DNA from: Fibrobacter sp. UBA4375
GTDB lineage: Bacteria; Fibrobacterota; Fibrobacteria; Fibrobacterales; Fibrobacteraceae
DNA: 12,432 bases
Direction of reading: 5' to 3'
Assembly: GCA_002391195.1 (NCBI GenBank)
Contig: DGRZ01000035.1
Span: 4,875-17,306 of the forward strand
Under the pieces are notes generated by a model. That model searched no databases, had not been told where the DNA came from, and was given only the letters and a program-made list of their open reading frames with translations. The translations under genes were made by a program, and so were the position numbers. Shown here in pieces: positions 6,271 through 12,193 of this stretch (position 1 is its first letter; every line of letters begins with the position of its first letter).

Positions 6271-6987
6271 CTACAACAGATAGTCCATCCGTATATTCCG
6301 CATGCTTTCAAAGAGGTTCGCCTTGAGGGTGGAATTGCCCTTGGTAAGGCTCTTGATTTCTTCGCGGATAGATTTACGGTGGCTCGCCTTGGAAAATTCG
6401 CAGGTGCAGGTGAACTTACGAATATCGGCATCTTCGGCGTATTCGATAATCTCCGATTCTTCGCAGTAGCAAAGCGGCCGGATAACGCTCACCGGGTATT
6501 TTTCGTAGGGCACCATGGGCGGCATGCCGCTGAATTCGCCCTTGTAGAGCATGTTCATCAGCAGGGTCTCTACGATGTCGTCCATGTGGTGGCCCAACGC
6601 AATCTTGTTGTAGCCGTTTTCACGGGCGAACTTGATAAGTTCGGTGCGGCGCTGGGTGCTGCACCAGTAGCAGTTCAACTTGCGACCTTCCTTGAGCCGA
6701 CCTTCTACCGCCACGTCCTTGAAGTAGAAGGGAATTTGCGGGTACTGCTGCGCCATCCGTTCCAGAAATTCCCGGGGGGCCTTGTCCGCAAAGTCGCTCT
6801 GGATATGGATGGCGGCGATTTCGCAGTCGGGCAAGAACTTTCCCATGCGGGCGGCCAGTTCCATCAGGAGCACGCTGGAATCCTTGCCGCCACTGACGGC
6901 AATAAGTACCTTGTCGCCGTCTTCAATCAGGCCAAAGTCGTGGAGTGCCTTGGTAATCTTCTTGCTGATGCGTTTGCGGATAGACAT
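6271..6987 (-). CDS. ttcA: tRNA 2-thiocytidine biosynthesis protein TtcA (PP-loop ATPase)
   Basis: A 238-aa cytoplasmic enzyme of the TtcA/TtuA group, which adenylates and thiolates cytidine 32 of some tRNAs with an iron-sulfur cluster. Visible motifs: the PP-loop SGGKDS at residues 32-37, C106-x-x-C109 (NCYWCSTQRR), GHHMDD at about 132-136, and later Cys residues at 194 and 196 (FTCTCEFS), consistent with a cluster bound by a CxxC pair plus a third Cys. The length fits the shorter bacterial TtcA proteins. The frame continues to a GTG at 7014, but ATG 6987 is preferred because the extension is encoded by a dispersed repeat; AAGGATCTAGGACT precedes the ATG, which is an acceptable but not ideal ribosome binding site. 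TtuA or another TtcA-like thiolase is possible; the PP-loop thiolase call itself is firm. Confidence 0.87.
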   Translation of the reverse strand: MSIRKRISKKITKALHDFGLIEDGDKVLIAVSGGKDSSVLLMELAARMGKFLPDCEIAAIHIQSDFADKAPREFLERMAQQYPQIPFYFKDVAVEGRLKEGRKLNCYWCSTQRRTELIKFARENGYNKIALGHHMDDIVETLLMNMLYKGEFSGMPPMVPYEKYPVSVIRPLCYCEESEIIEYAEDADIRKFTCTCEFSKASHRKSIREEIKSLTKGNSTLKANLFESMRNIRMDYLL

Positions 6988-6990
6988 AGT

Positions 6991-7027
6991 CCTAGATCCT
7001 TCGACTCGTTTCACTCGCTCAGGATGA
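6991..7027. repeat. REP-like dispersed repeat in the ttcA leader
   Basis: On the minus strand it contains TGTCATCCTGAGCGAG, a short spacer and GTCGAAGGATCTAGG. This TGTCATCCTGAGCG...CGAAGGATCT layout is a dispersed intergenic element I recognise from many bacterial genomes. Its end carries CTAGATC, the same heptad as in the arrays around the HAD gene, and it supplies the AAGGATC in front of the ttcA start. Confidence 0.65.
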
Positions 7028-7037
7028 CACCCCTAAG

Positions 7038-7070
7038 AAAAATGGGGCTCGCTTGTGCGACACCCCTTTT
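7038..7070. terminator. Bidirectional terminator between dnaN and ttcA
   Basis: The stem GGGG(C)TCGC / GCGA(CA)CCCC with a TTGT loop occupies 7044-7066. It is followed by TTTTTT on the plus strand and by ATTTTT on the minus strand. For the minus-strand genes it lies 27 nt after the dnaN stop. If efficient, ttcA would need its own promoter within the roughly 50 nt left, where none is obvious; partial readthrough is an alternative. Confidence 0.6.
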
Positions 7071-7092
7071 TTAGTTTGTTTGCACCTTGCGG

Positions 7093-8214
7093 TTAGTCGT
7101 CGGTCAGGTGGGTGGGCATCAGCAAGAAGCTGAAGTTCAGGCCTTCGCCAACGGGCTCGATGATGCAGGCGCCAATGGGGTTGTTCATTTTCATCACCGT
7201 TTCTTCGGACTTGCACATGCTGAAGATTTCAGAAATGTAGCGTCCGTCAAAGCCGATGCTGAAGGAGCCTTCGCCGTTGTGGGTCACGGAGAGGGCTTCG
7301 CGGGAATCGCCGCCCACATCCGGGTCAGAAGCGCTGAGTTCCAGGTTGTTGCCTTCGAACTGCAGGCGCACCTTGTGGGTGCGGGCGTTGGCCATAGAAA
7401 TCACGCTGCGCATTTTGTTCAAAAATTCTACGGTGTTCAGCTGCACGGTGCGTTCAAAGTTCTGGGGAATCACCGCACGGTAGTTGGGGTACGGTCCTTC
7501 GTAGAGCTTGGAAATCACCTGGATGGATTCGGTGCTGAACAAAATGTGGGTCGAAGACGCACGGGCTTCGATGGTGGCATCGGCCTTGGCCATGTGCAAA
7601 ATCTGTTCCAGGGGCTTGCGGGGGACGATGACGCCATTGCTCAGGCTTGCGCCTTCTTGCTCGATGGCGGCACGGCCCAGACGGTGACCGTCGGTTGCAA
7701 TCATGGAGACCTTGCCGTCGCCCGCTTCCAGGAAGATGCCGTTCAGGCTTAAGCGGGTGGAGTCGGTAGAGGTGGCGAACTTGGTCTTTTCGACCAGGAA
7801 TTCCAGTTCGCTCTTGGCAAAGTTCAGGGTTTCGCCCTCGTTCACTTCGGGGAACGGCGGGAAATCGCTGGCGTCGAAACCGGTAATGCTTGCCTGGCCC
7901 TTTTCGCTCCAGCGGATCTTGGCGAGGTAGTTTTCCACATCTACGCTTACGGTAGTGATGCTCGGATCTACGAGGCTCTTCACCAGTTCCAGAAGCTTGC
8001 GGGCGTTGATGACCACGGAACCGTCGCGTTCACCTTCAACTTCCACCTTGACCCTGATGCCCAGGTCCAGATCCGTCGCGCTCACTTCGAGGACATTGCC
8101 TTCGAGCCTGAGGGCGAAGTTGTTGAGAATCTGGATAGTGGACTTGTTCGGCACCGCATTGACGGCGGCGCTAAGAGCGTCCAGGAATACAGCTTTTTGG
8201 ATTTGGAATTTCAT
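7093..8214 (-). CDS. dnaN: DNA polymerase III beta subunit (sliding clamp)
   Basis: A 373-aa protein, the usual length for the ring-shaped clamp that tethers DNA polymerase III and repair enzymes to DNA. Family features seen: the N-terminal MKFQIQKAVFLDALSAAVNAVPNKSTIQILNN, the central SLNGIFLE....MIATDGHRLGRA block, YPNYRAVIP, and the C-terminal end FLLMPTHLTDD that forms part of the partner-binding pocket. Upstream, 3 nt away, is a 50-codon membrane protein gene; AAAGGGG within the end of that gene, about 10 nt before the ATG, probably serves as the ribosome binding site. There is no dnaA next to it and I saw no DnaA-box cluster, so this is not an obvious replication origin. Confidence 0.97.
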   Translation of the reverse strand: MKFQIQKAVFLDALSAAVNAVPNKSTIQILNNFALRLEGNVLEVSATDLDLGIRVKVEVEGERDGSVVINARKLLELVKSLVDPSITTVSVDVENYLAKIRWSEKGQASITGFDASDFPPFPEVNEGETLNFAKSELEFLVEKTKFATSTDSTRLSLNGIFLEAGDGKVSMIATDGHRLGRAAIEQEGASLSNGVIVPRKPLEQILHMAKADATIEARASSTHILFSTESIQVISKLYEGPYPNYRAVIPQNFERTVQLNTVEFLNKMRSVISMANARTHKVRLQFEGNNLELSASDPDVGGDSREALSVTHNGEGSFSIGFDGRYISEIFSMCKSEETVMKMNNPIGACIIEPVGEGLNFSFLLMPTHLTDD

Positions 8215-8217
8215 AGA

Positions 8218-8370
8218 TTAGGCACCCCTTTGAATGATAGTCGTTCCGACGAAAAATACCACAGCGATTACGGCCAGGGCCACGATGACCCACTTGTTCA
8301 TGGAATTGGACTTTTTAGGCGTGAAATTCTTTGCATTCTGCATGGCACGCCTACGATCTCTCCGGCTCAT
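8218..8370 (-). CDS. Small single-span membrane protein (50 aa), upstream of dnaN
   Basis: The frame begins MSRRDRRRAMQNAKNF and has a single hydrophobic segment at about residues 27-46 (WVIVALAVIAVVFFVGTTII). It is preceded by GGAG 8-9 nt upstream of the ATG and its stop codon is 3 nt from the dnaN start, so it looks like the first gene of a dnaN operon. The very basic N-terminus (six Arg in the first eight or nine residues) predicts an inside N-terminus by the positive-inside rule and a short outside tail (QRGA). I do not recognise a family. It is short, so chance is possible, but the ribosome binding site, the tight spacing, and the composition of the protein all agree. Confidence 0.7.
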   Translation of the reverse strand: MSRRDRRRAMQNAKNFTPKKSNSMNKWVIVALAVIAVVFFVGTTIIQRGA

Positions 8371-8433
8371 AAAAAATCTCCATTGTTTTATGGAATAAAA
8401 ACTACTATTTTAAGAGTGAAAAAAGGAACGCTT
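8371..8433. promoter_or_regulatory. Divergent promoter region (dnaN operon / M23 operon)
   Basis: A 63-bp AT-rich gap between two divergent start codons. It carries GGAG for the minus-strand gene and AAGGA (8423-8427) for the plus-strand gene. TACTATTTT near 8402-8410 is a possible -10 on the plus strand. Both promoters would have to lie here or within the flanking genes. Confidence 0.5.
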
Positions 8434-8718
8434 ATGGATAAAACAGTGCTAAATAAGCTGAAAAACCATGCCATGGGGTTTGCCTCCGCGACCCTGGTAC
8501 GTGTTGAACTGGCAACCGAAGAAAGCCGACTCAAGACCAAGTTCCAGGCCCTGGGGCAAAAGCTCTACGGAGCCGTTCAAGACGACCTTCTGAAGGCCAT
8601 CAAGGACGACCCGTCGGTGGTGGAAATTATCGGCGGCATCGAAGAAAGCCAGAAAAAGATTGCCGAACTGGAAAAGAAGCTTTCCAAGGAATCTGCGGGG
8701 AAGAGTGAAAAAGCTTGA
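8434..8718 (+). CDS. Conserved-looking small coiled-coil protein (94 aa)
   Basis: A 94-aa protein beginning MDKTVLNKLKNHAMGFASATLVRVELATEE and ending in a charged heptad-like helix (residues about 66-90, GGIEESQKKIAELEKKLSKES). There is no signal peptide or membrane segment, so it is expected in the cytoplasm. I do not recognise the family. The ATG at 8434 has AAGGA 6 nt upstream; the frame is open further upstream but that is through the divergent promoter and antisense to the small gene. Its last 14 nt overlap the M23 peptidase gene, so the two are translated from one message and the protein may be a partner of the peptidase; that link is inference. Confidence 0.82.
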   Translation: MDKTVLNKLKNHAMGFASATLVRVELATEESRLKTKFQALGQKLYGAVQDDLLKAIKDDPSVVEIIGGIEESQKKIAELEKKLSKESAGKSEKA

Positions 8719-9535
8719 GGTCCATGTTTTTCCGAGCAAGACCTCGGCGCCCAAGAACTACAAGATTTCCCTGACCAGGGTGGTCGTGATGGTGGTTCTT
8801 TTGGCTTGCGCCATTCTCGGGTTCGTGCTGTTTTCGCCCCAGAAGATTGTGGCGAACCTTTCCGACGGCAACGTGCTTTCGGTGTACCGCCAGAACATGG
8901 CCATCAAGAAGGAGATTAAGGATATCCGCCAGTCGGTGGACGAGTCCATTCTCAAGGCCGAAGAGACCCGGCTCTTGCGGGACAGCACCGTAAGCCTCAG
9001 CGGGCTTGGGTTCACCCTGGAAGAATCCGGCCGGGACATGCGTTCGGGTAGCGAACGCAAGAGCCTTGCCGAAATCGAGAAGACCTTCCGGCGCCTGCTT
9101 GCCCGGCTGGAGCAGGATTCCGTGACGGCGGCTATGGTGCCTGTGCTGCACCCCTTCAAGAACAGCCACGCCGTCAAGAACCGTTTCGAGATGATTTACG
9201 ACCATTTTACCGAGCAGGAACTGCCCCATCGGGGCATTGACTACGTGGCGGCCGTGGGCGATACCGTAGTGGCCACCGGTGCGGGCGTCGTGGCCGAAGT
9301 CCGCAACCATCGCGGGTTCGGGCTTTCCATGAAAATCGAGCACATGCCAGGCATCAAGACGTTCTATGCCCACCTGGGGCAGGCCCTGGTGCAGCCGGGC
9401 GTGCGTGTCCGGCGCGGGCAGCCCATCGCCATCATCGGCGAGAGCGGCACGGAGTCCAGCGTGGCGCTCCATTACGAAATCCGCCTGGACGGCACTCCCA
9501 TAAACCCGGAGGACTACTTCATAACGAAACAGTGA
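8705..9535 (+). CDS. Membrane-anchored M23 (LytM-type) peptidase domain protein
   Basis: A 276-aa protein with a basic N-terminus, one membrane segment (about 21-43), a helical stalk (50-140), and a C-terminal M23 domain (about 145-272). M23 enzymes are zinc endopeptidases that cut peptidoglycan cross-bridges. Zinc ligands are present: H175-x-x-x-D179 (HRGIDY) and H256. The H223 of YAHLG matches the second conserved His. The usual His-x-His motif reads A254-L-H256, so the first His, normally catalytic, is replaced by Ala (GCG). The protein may be a weak enzyme or a non-catalytic LytM factor of the EnvC/NlpD kind. The GTG at 8705 is chosen as start: it overlaps the upstream gene by 14 nt and follows GGGGAAGA. 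A TTG at 8660 would add 15 residues without support. Confidence 0.88.
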   Translation: MKKLEVHVFPSKTSAPKNYKISLTRVVVMVVLLACAILGFVLFSPQKIVANLSDGNVLSVYRQNMAIKKEIKDIRQSVDESILKAEETRLLRDSTVSLSGLGFTLEESGRDMRSGSERKSLAEIEKTFRRLLARLEQDSVTAAMVPVLHPFKNSHAVKNRFEMIYDHFTEQELPHRGIDYVAAVGDTVVATGAGVVAEVRNHRGFGLSMKIEHMPGIKTFYAHLGQALVQPGVRVRRGQPIAIIGESGTESSVALHYEIRLDGTPINPEDYFITKQ

Positions 9536-9540
9536 TATGA

Positions 9541-9575
9541 GAGTAATGAGTTATCAGTAGTCAGTTATGAGTTTT
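9541..9575. repeat. Heptad array 1 (GAGTTAT type, five units)
   Basis: Five consecutive 7-bp units: gagtaat, gagttat, cagtagt, cagttat, gagtttt. It begins 5 nt after the M23 stop codon. The units are degenerate, so this is a periodic tract, not a perfect tandem repeat. Confidence 0.6.
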
Positions 9576-9633
9576 ATAGCCACACCTCTTGAGACCAACG
9601 GTTCTAACCACCATGACCTCTTGTTCCCATCAA

Positions 9634-9710
9634 GCCTCACGCCCCGTGCCTCGAGCCCCGAACCTCACACTCCCTAGATCCTAGCCCCTAAATCCTAACC
9701 CCTAACACCC
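9634..9710. repeat. Heptad array 2, abutting the HAD start codon
   Basis: Eleven consecutive 7-bp units in a constant phase: gcctcac, gccccgt, gcctcga, gccccga, acctcac, actccct, agatcct, agcccct, aaatcct, aacccct, aacaccc, followed directly by the ATG of the HAD gene. The right half can be read as CTA(G/A)NNC units. A 19-bp string within it (9673-9691) recurs exactly at 10690-10708. The tract from 9576 to 9633 between the two arrays shows no gene and only faint heptad character. There is no purine-rich ribosome binding site in the last 20 nt. Confidence 0.7.
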
Positions 9711-10673
9711 ATGACTCCTTTCGAACAGAACATCATCGCCCTCGTGTGGGATTGTGACAAGACCCTCATCAGCAGCTACATGCAGGAGCCGCTGTTCCGC
9801 CATTACAACGTGGATGGCGGCAAATTCTGGCGGGAGGTGAACGCCCTCCGCGAATACTACGGCCGCAGCGGCGTGCACGTGAATCCGGACACCAGTTACC
9901 TGAACCATGTGCTGACCTACGTGAAGCAGGGGCTGTTCAAGGGCCTTTCGAACAAACTATTGCGTCAGTTCGGGAGGGAGCTTGTATTCTATCCGGGGCT
10001 TCCGGAATTTTTCGGGAACATCAAGGGGCTTGTGGAATCGGACCCGAAATACAAGGCCTTCGATATCAAGCTGGAACATTACGTGGTGAGCACTGGTTTT
10101 GCGGAAACTATCCGGGGGAGCGCCATTGCCCCCTTCGTGGATGGAATTTTCGGATGTGAATTTATCGAGACGCCGGCTCTCCCCGGTTTTGATACGGATG
10201 CGTCGAAGGTATGTGCAGCCCCTGCCGAAGGAGAAATCAGCCAGGTGGCCTGCGCCCTGGACAATACTTCCAAGACCCGCTACCTTTTTGAAATCAACAA
10301 GGGGAGCAACAAGTATCCCGACGATATCGATGTGAATTCCACTATTGCCCGGGGCGACCGTCGCGTGCCCTTCGAGAACATGCTCTACATTGCCGATGGG
10401 CCTTCGGACGTGCCCGCTTTCAGCATCTTGAATTACAATGGCGGCTCTACCTTTGCGGTTTACCCGAAAGGGGACGTGAAGGCTTTCCGTCAGGTGGAAA
10501 AGATGCGCCAGGACAGCCGCGTGCAGATGTTTGGGGAGGCGGACTATACCGAAGGTTCACAGTCGTGGCTGTGGCTTACCGAAAAGGTCCGTTCCATCGC
10601 CGACAAGATTGTGGAGTCCAAGCAGGCGGCCATCAAGAACAGCGTCAGCGCCCCTCCGGGCCATTTGAGCTAG
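9711..10673 (+). CDS. HAD-superfamily hydrolase (phosphatase-like)
   Basis: A 320-aa cytoplasmic protein. HAD motifs in order: motif I D14-C-D16-K-T (VWDCDKTL), motif II S127-T-G129 (YVVSTGF), a candidate motif III Lys near 188-197 (SKTRYLFEINKG), and motif IV D229-G-P-S-D233 (YIADGPSDVPAF). The first Asp of motif I is the expected nucleophile in Mg-dependent phosphoryl transfer. The residues between motifs I and II are a long helical cap that I cannot match to a substrate. The start at ATG 9711 fits the distance to motif I, but nothing like a Shine-Dalgarno precedes it because a heptad repeat array runs right up to it. The stop codon lies in a second array. The gene stands alone between M23 and LamG genes. 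Confidence 0.87.
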   Translation: MTPFEQNIIALVWDCDKTLISSYMQEPLFRHYNVDGGKFWREVNALREYYGRSGVHVNPDTSYLNHVLTYVKQGLFKGLSNKLLRQFGRELVFYPGLPEFFGNIKGLVESDPKYKAFDIKLEHYVVSTGFAETIRGSAIAPFVDGIFGCEFIETPALPGFDTDASKVCAAPAEGEISQVACALDNTSKTRYLFEINKGSNKYPDDIDVNSTIARGDRRVPFENMLYIADGPSDVPAFSILNYNGGSTFAVYPKGDVKAFRQVEKMRQDSRVQMFGEADYTEGSQSWLWLTEKVRSIADKIVESKQAAIKNSVSAPPGHLS

Positions 10674-10718
10674 AATCTAGCCCCTAGATCCTAGATCCTA
10701 GCCCCTAACTTCTATTCC
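10670..10718. repeat. Heptad array 3, overlapping the HAD and LamG stop codons
   Basis: Seven consecutive 7-bp units: ctagaat, ctagccc, ctagatc, ctagatc, ctagccc, ctaactt, ctattcc. The TAG in the first unit is the HAD stop codon; the CTA of the last unit is, on the other strand, the TAG stop of the LamG gene. It shares the 19-bp string CCTAGATCCTAGCCCCTAA with array 2. No terminator hairpin is apparent between these convergent genes. Confidence 0.75.
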
Positions 10719-11677
10719 TCTCGCACCAGGCGTCCTTTCAGGTCGAAAAATTTCTTGCTCCAGAAATTGACTTTCGAACGGTTTATGGTGTTTGAATTTT
10801 TCCAGATAGTCTGGGACTCTTCTTGATTGATGACTTCTGATGAACTGGAGCTATGTTCTTCGGGGTTTTCTATTTCGGCGTTGTCTTTCGGCGCGGGTTC
10901 GTTGTAGAGTGCCAGAATTTCGCTTTCAGAAAGGGCACGGCTGTAGATTCTCAGGTCATCGATGCAGCCCTGGAAATAGCTCCACTTGGAGCGGGTCCCG
11001 AGTCTGAGGGGTGCCGTCCCGTTTTGGACTTGCACGCCGTAGGTCTTGTCGTATAAATCGTCCTGGTCTTTCTGGATACCGTTTTTGAACAAAGTAATCT
11101 TGTTGGATTCTATGTCGTAGCGTGCCACAAAATGGATCCATTCTTTTTCTTGGATTTCTTCTTGCACGTAGCTTCCGGAACCGAGGCCGCCTTCTAGATT
11201 GAAGGCGTAGGCGGACATCCTGTTTGGCCTGTTTTCTTGGCCTTGGGCAAGGTCTTTGTTGTACATGCGGAACACCCATTCATGCTGGTGGGGCTCCCCT
11301 TTGCCCATCCAGTGCACGTAGCCACCGGCTTCGGCATTCTGGAAGTTCAGCACTTCGGGGCTGACCCACACCGAAACCGTCAGGGCGCCTGCGGTGGAAA
11401 TGCTGAAAACGTCGTTGTCCGGAATTTCCAGGTAGGCCCCGTTGCCGTCAAAGGCGACGCAGGAATTCTCGTTGCCGAATCGGTCTGCGGCAAATGTGGC
11501 TCCGTGGTTTTCGGCGGTGGCGATTTCTGTGCCGGCATTGTTTTCAAAAGTGCCGTTGAAGGGGAAATACGCCACAAGCCCTTCGGAAGGGATTGCGGCG
11601 GATTCTTCGGCTGCAACCGCGGCGGCAATCATTGCCACCAGATAAAGAACTTTACGGAATATTGCTAAACGACCCAT
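10712..11677 (-). CDS. Secreted LamG/concanavalin-like domain protein
   Basis: A 321-aa exported protein. Residues 1-23 are a signal peptide ending AVAA. Residues about 33-258 form a LamG-type jelly-roll (GLVAYFPFNGT, AFDGNGAYLEIPDND, LTVSVWVSPE, WIHFVARYD, ITLFKNG, and the closing FQGCIDDLRIYSRALSESEILALYN). Such domains bind sugars or other ligands on the cell surface. C73 and C238 could form a disulfide. A short linker with five Ser (276-280) leads to a tail that ends KKFFDLKGRLVREE. The FDLKGR string resembles the start of a C-terminal motif seen in Fibrobacter secreted proteins that normally runs longer, so the tail may be truncated where heptad array 3 supplies the stop codon. The ATG at 11677 has no clear ribosome binding site; it is chosen for the signal peptide. 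Confidence 0.87.
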   Translation of the reverse strand: MGRLAIFRKVLYLVAMIAAAVAAEESAAIPSEGLVAYFPFNGTFENNAGTEIATAENHGATFAADRFGNENSCVAFDGNGAYLEIPDNDVFSISTAGALTVSVWVSPEVLNFQNAEAGGYVHWMGKGEPHQHEWVFRMYNKDLAQGQENRPNRMSAYAFNLEGGLGSGSYVQEEIQEKEWIHFVARYDIESNKITLFKNGIQKDQDDLYDKTYGVQVQNGTAPLRLGTRSKWSYFQGCIDDLRIYSRALSESEILALYNEPAPKDNAEIENPEEHSSSSSEVINQEESQTIWKNSNTINRSKVNFWSKKFFDLKGRLVREE

Positions 11678-11855
11678 CGTGAATAATGATATAAAATCTA
11701 ATGCATTTCGTCATATTCGTTGGCGAGGTTTATGGAAAAAACTTTTTACTCGTTTCAAAGGCAATTTTTCTTGCAAAAATACGTCTATACACGTAGGGAC
11801 CATAAGGAGGATTTAAAAACACCCCTTGACATTATGTCAAATCTGATATATATTT
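11678..11855. other. Intergenic region between LamG and the toxin gene
   Basis: An AT-rich 178-bp gap between divergent genes. It holds a small inverted repeat TACGT-ctatac-ACGTA (11780-11795), an isolated AAGGAGG (11804-11810) that is not followed by a start codon at a usable distance, and the palindrome at 11826-11840 described separately. No gene is seen in it. Confidence 0.6.
11826..11854 (+). promoter_or_regulatory. Candidate higBA promoter with overlapping operator palindrome
   Basis: TTGACATTATGTCAA (11826-11840) is a perfect 7+1+7 palindrome whose left arm is a consensus -35 TTGACA. A TATATT follows with a 17-bp spacer (11849-11854). The palindrome is a natural site for autorepression by the HigA antitoxin. 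The -10 ends 1 nt before the toxin ATG, so either the message is leaderless or the real -10 or start differs. Confidence 0.6.
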
Positions 11856-12191
11856 ATGAACCGGAACTACAAACCCATAGCATGGCTACATGAGCAACCT
11901 CAAACGCCACCTTTATCGCAAAAAGCAAGGATTGAGACAGGATACTTATTACGGTTATTGCAATCAGGAATGAAATTGTCGTTGCCGCAAAGCCGACCTA
12001 TGCCTTCTATAGGAGCACATTGTCATGAATTGCGTATCAATGATGAGGATAAGACATGGAGACTTTTTTATCGGATTGATGTGGATGCAATTGTCGTAAT
12101 TTTATGGACAGAAAAGAAAACGAACAAGACGCCTGATGAAGTTTTGGAACTTTGTCGCAAGCGCTTGAAATCTTATGACTCGAGGGACTAA
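11856..12191 (+). CDS. higB: RelE/ParE-superfamily toxin, HigB type (Gp49-like)
   Basis: A 111-aa protein of the phage-derived Gp49-like / HigB family of ribosome-dependent mRNA interferases. Recognisable blocks: WLHEQPQTPPLSQKARIETGYLLRLLQ at about 10-36, SRPMPSIGAHCHELRINDEDKTWRLFYRID at about 46-75, and the C-terminal KKTNKTPDEVLELCRKRLKSYD. The conserved Arg residues in the HELRI and TWRLFYRI segments match the positions usually involved in RNA cleavage. It is the first gene of a two-gene module, followed 2 nt later by the antitoxin, the order typical of HigBA. There is no ribosome binding site, and no in-frame start is available upstream because TGA occurs at 11844-11846. Confidence 0.88.
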   Translation: MNRNYKPIAWLHEQPQTPPLSQKARIETGYLLRLLQSGMKLSLPQSRPMPSIGAHCHELRINDEDKTWRLFYRIDVDAIVVILWTEKKTNKTPDEVLELCRKRLKSYDSRD

Positions 12192-12193
12192 AA

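Noticed and set aside
6109..7074. Long plus-strand open frame (321 codons) opposite ttcA and the nuclease fragment.
   Set aside because: It is antisense to a well-conserved ttcA gene with PP-loop and Cys motifs, has no ribosome binding site, and its translation shows no recognisable fold.
7087..7752. Plus-strand open frame opposite dnaN.
   Set aside because: Shadow of dnaN: codon bias in the real gene leaves the opposite strand free of stops.
8197..8433. Upstream extension of the 94-aa protein.
   Set aside because: It would be antisense to the dnaN start and the 50-aa membrane protein gene; the ATG at 8434 has a clear AAGGA site.
7093..8433. A replication origin next to dnaN.
   Set aside because: No dnaA gene and no cluster of DnaA boxes or AT-rich unwinding region was seen around dnaN.
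9541..10718. The heptad arrays as a CRISPR array or phase-variable coding repeat.
   Set aside because: Units are only 7 bp with no spacers, and they lie between genes except where they touch the stop codons, so they do not change a reading frame inside a gene.
11834..11893. A 19-codon open frame starting within the palindrome (ATGTCAAATCTG...).
   Set aside because: Too short, no ribosome binding site at a usable distance, out of frame with the toxin gene it overlaps, and better explained as operator DNA.
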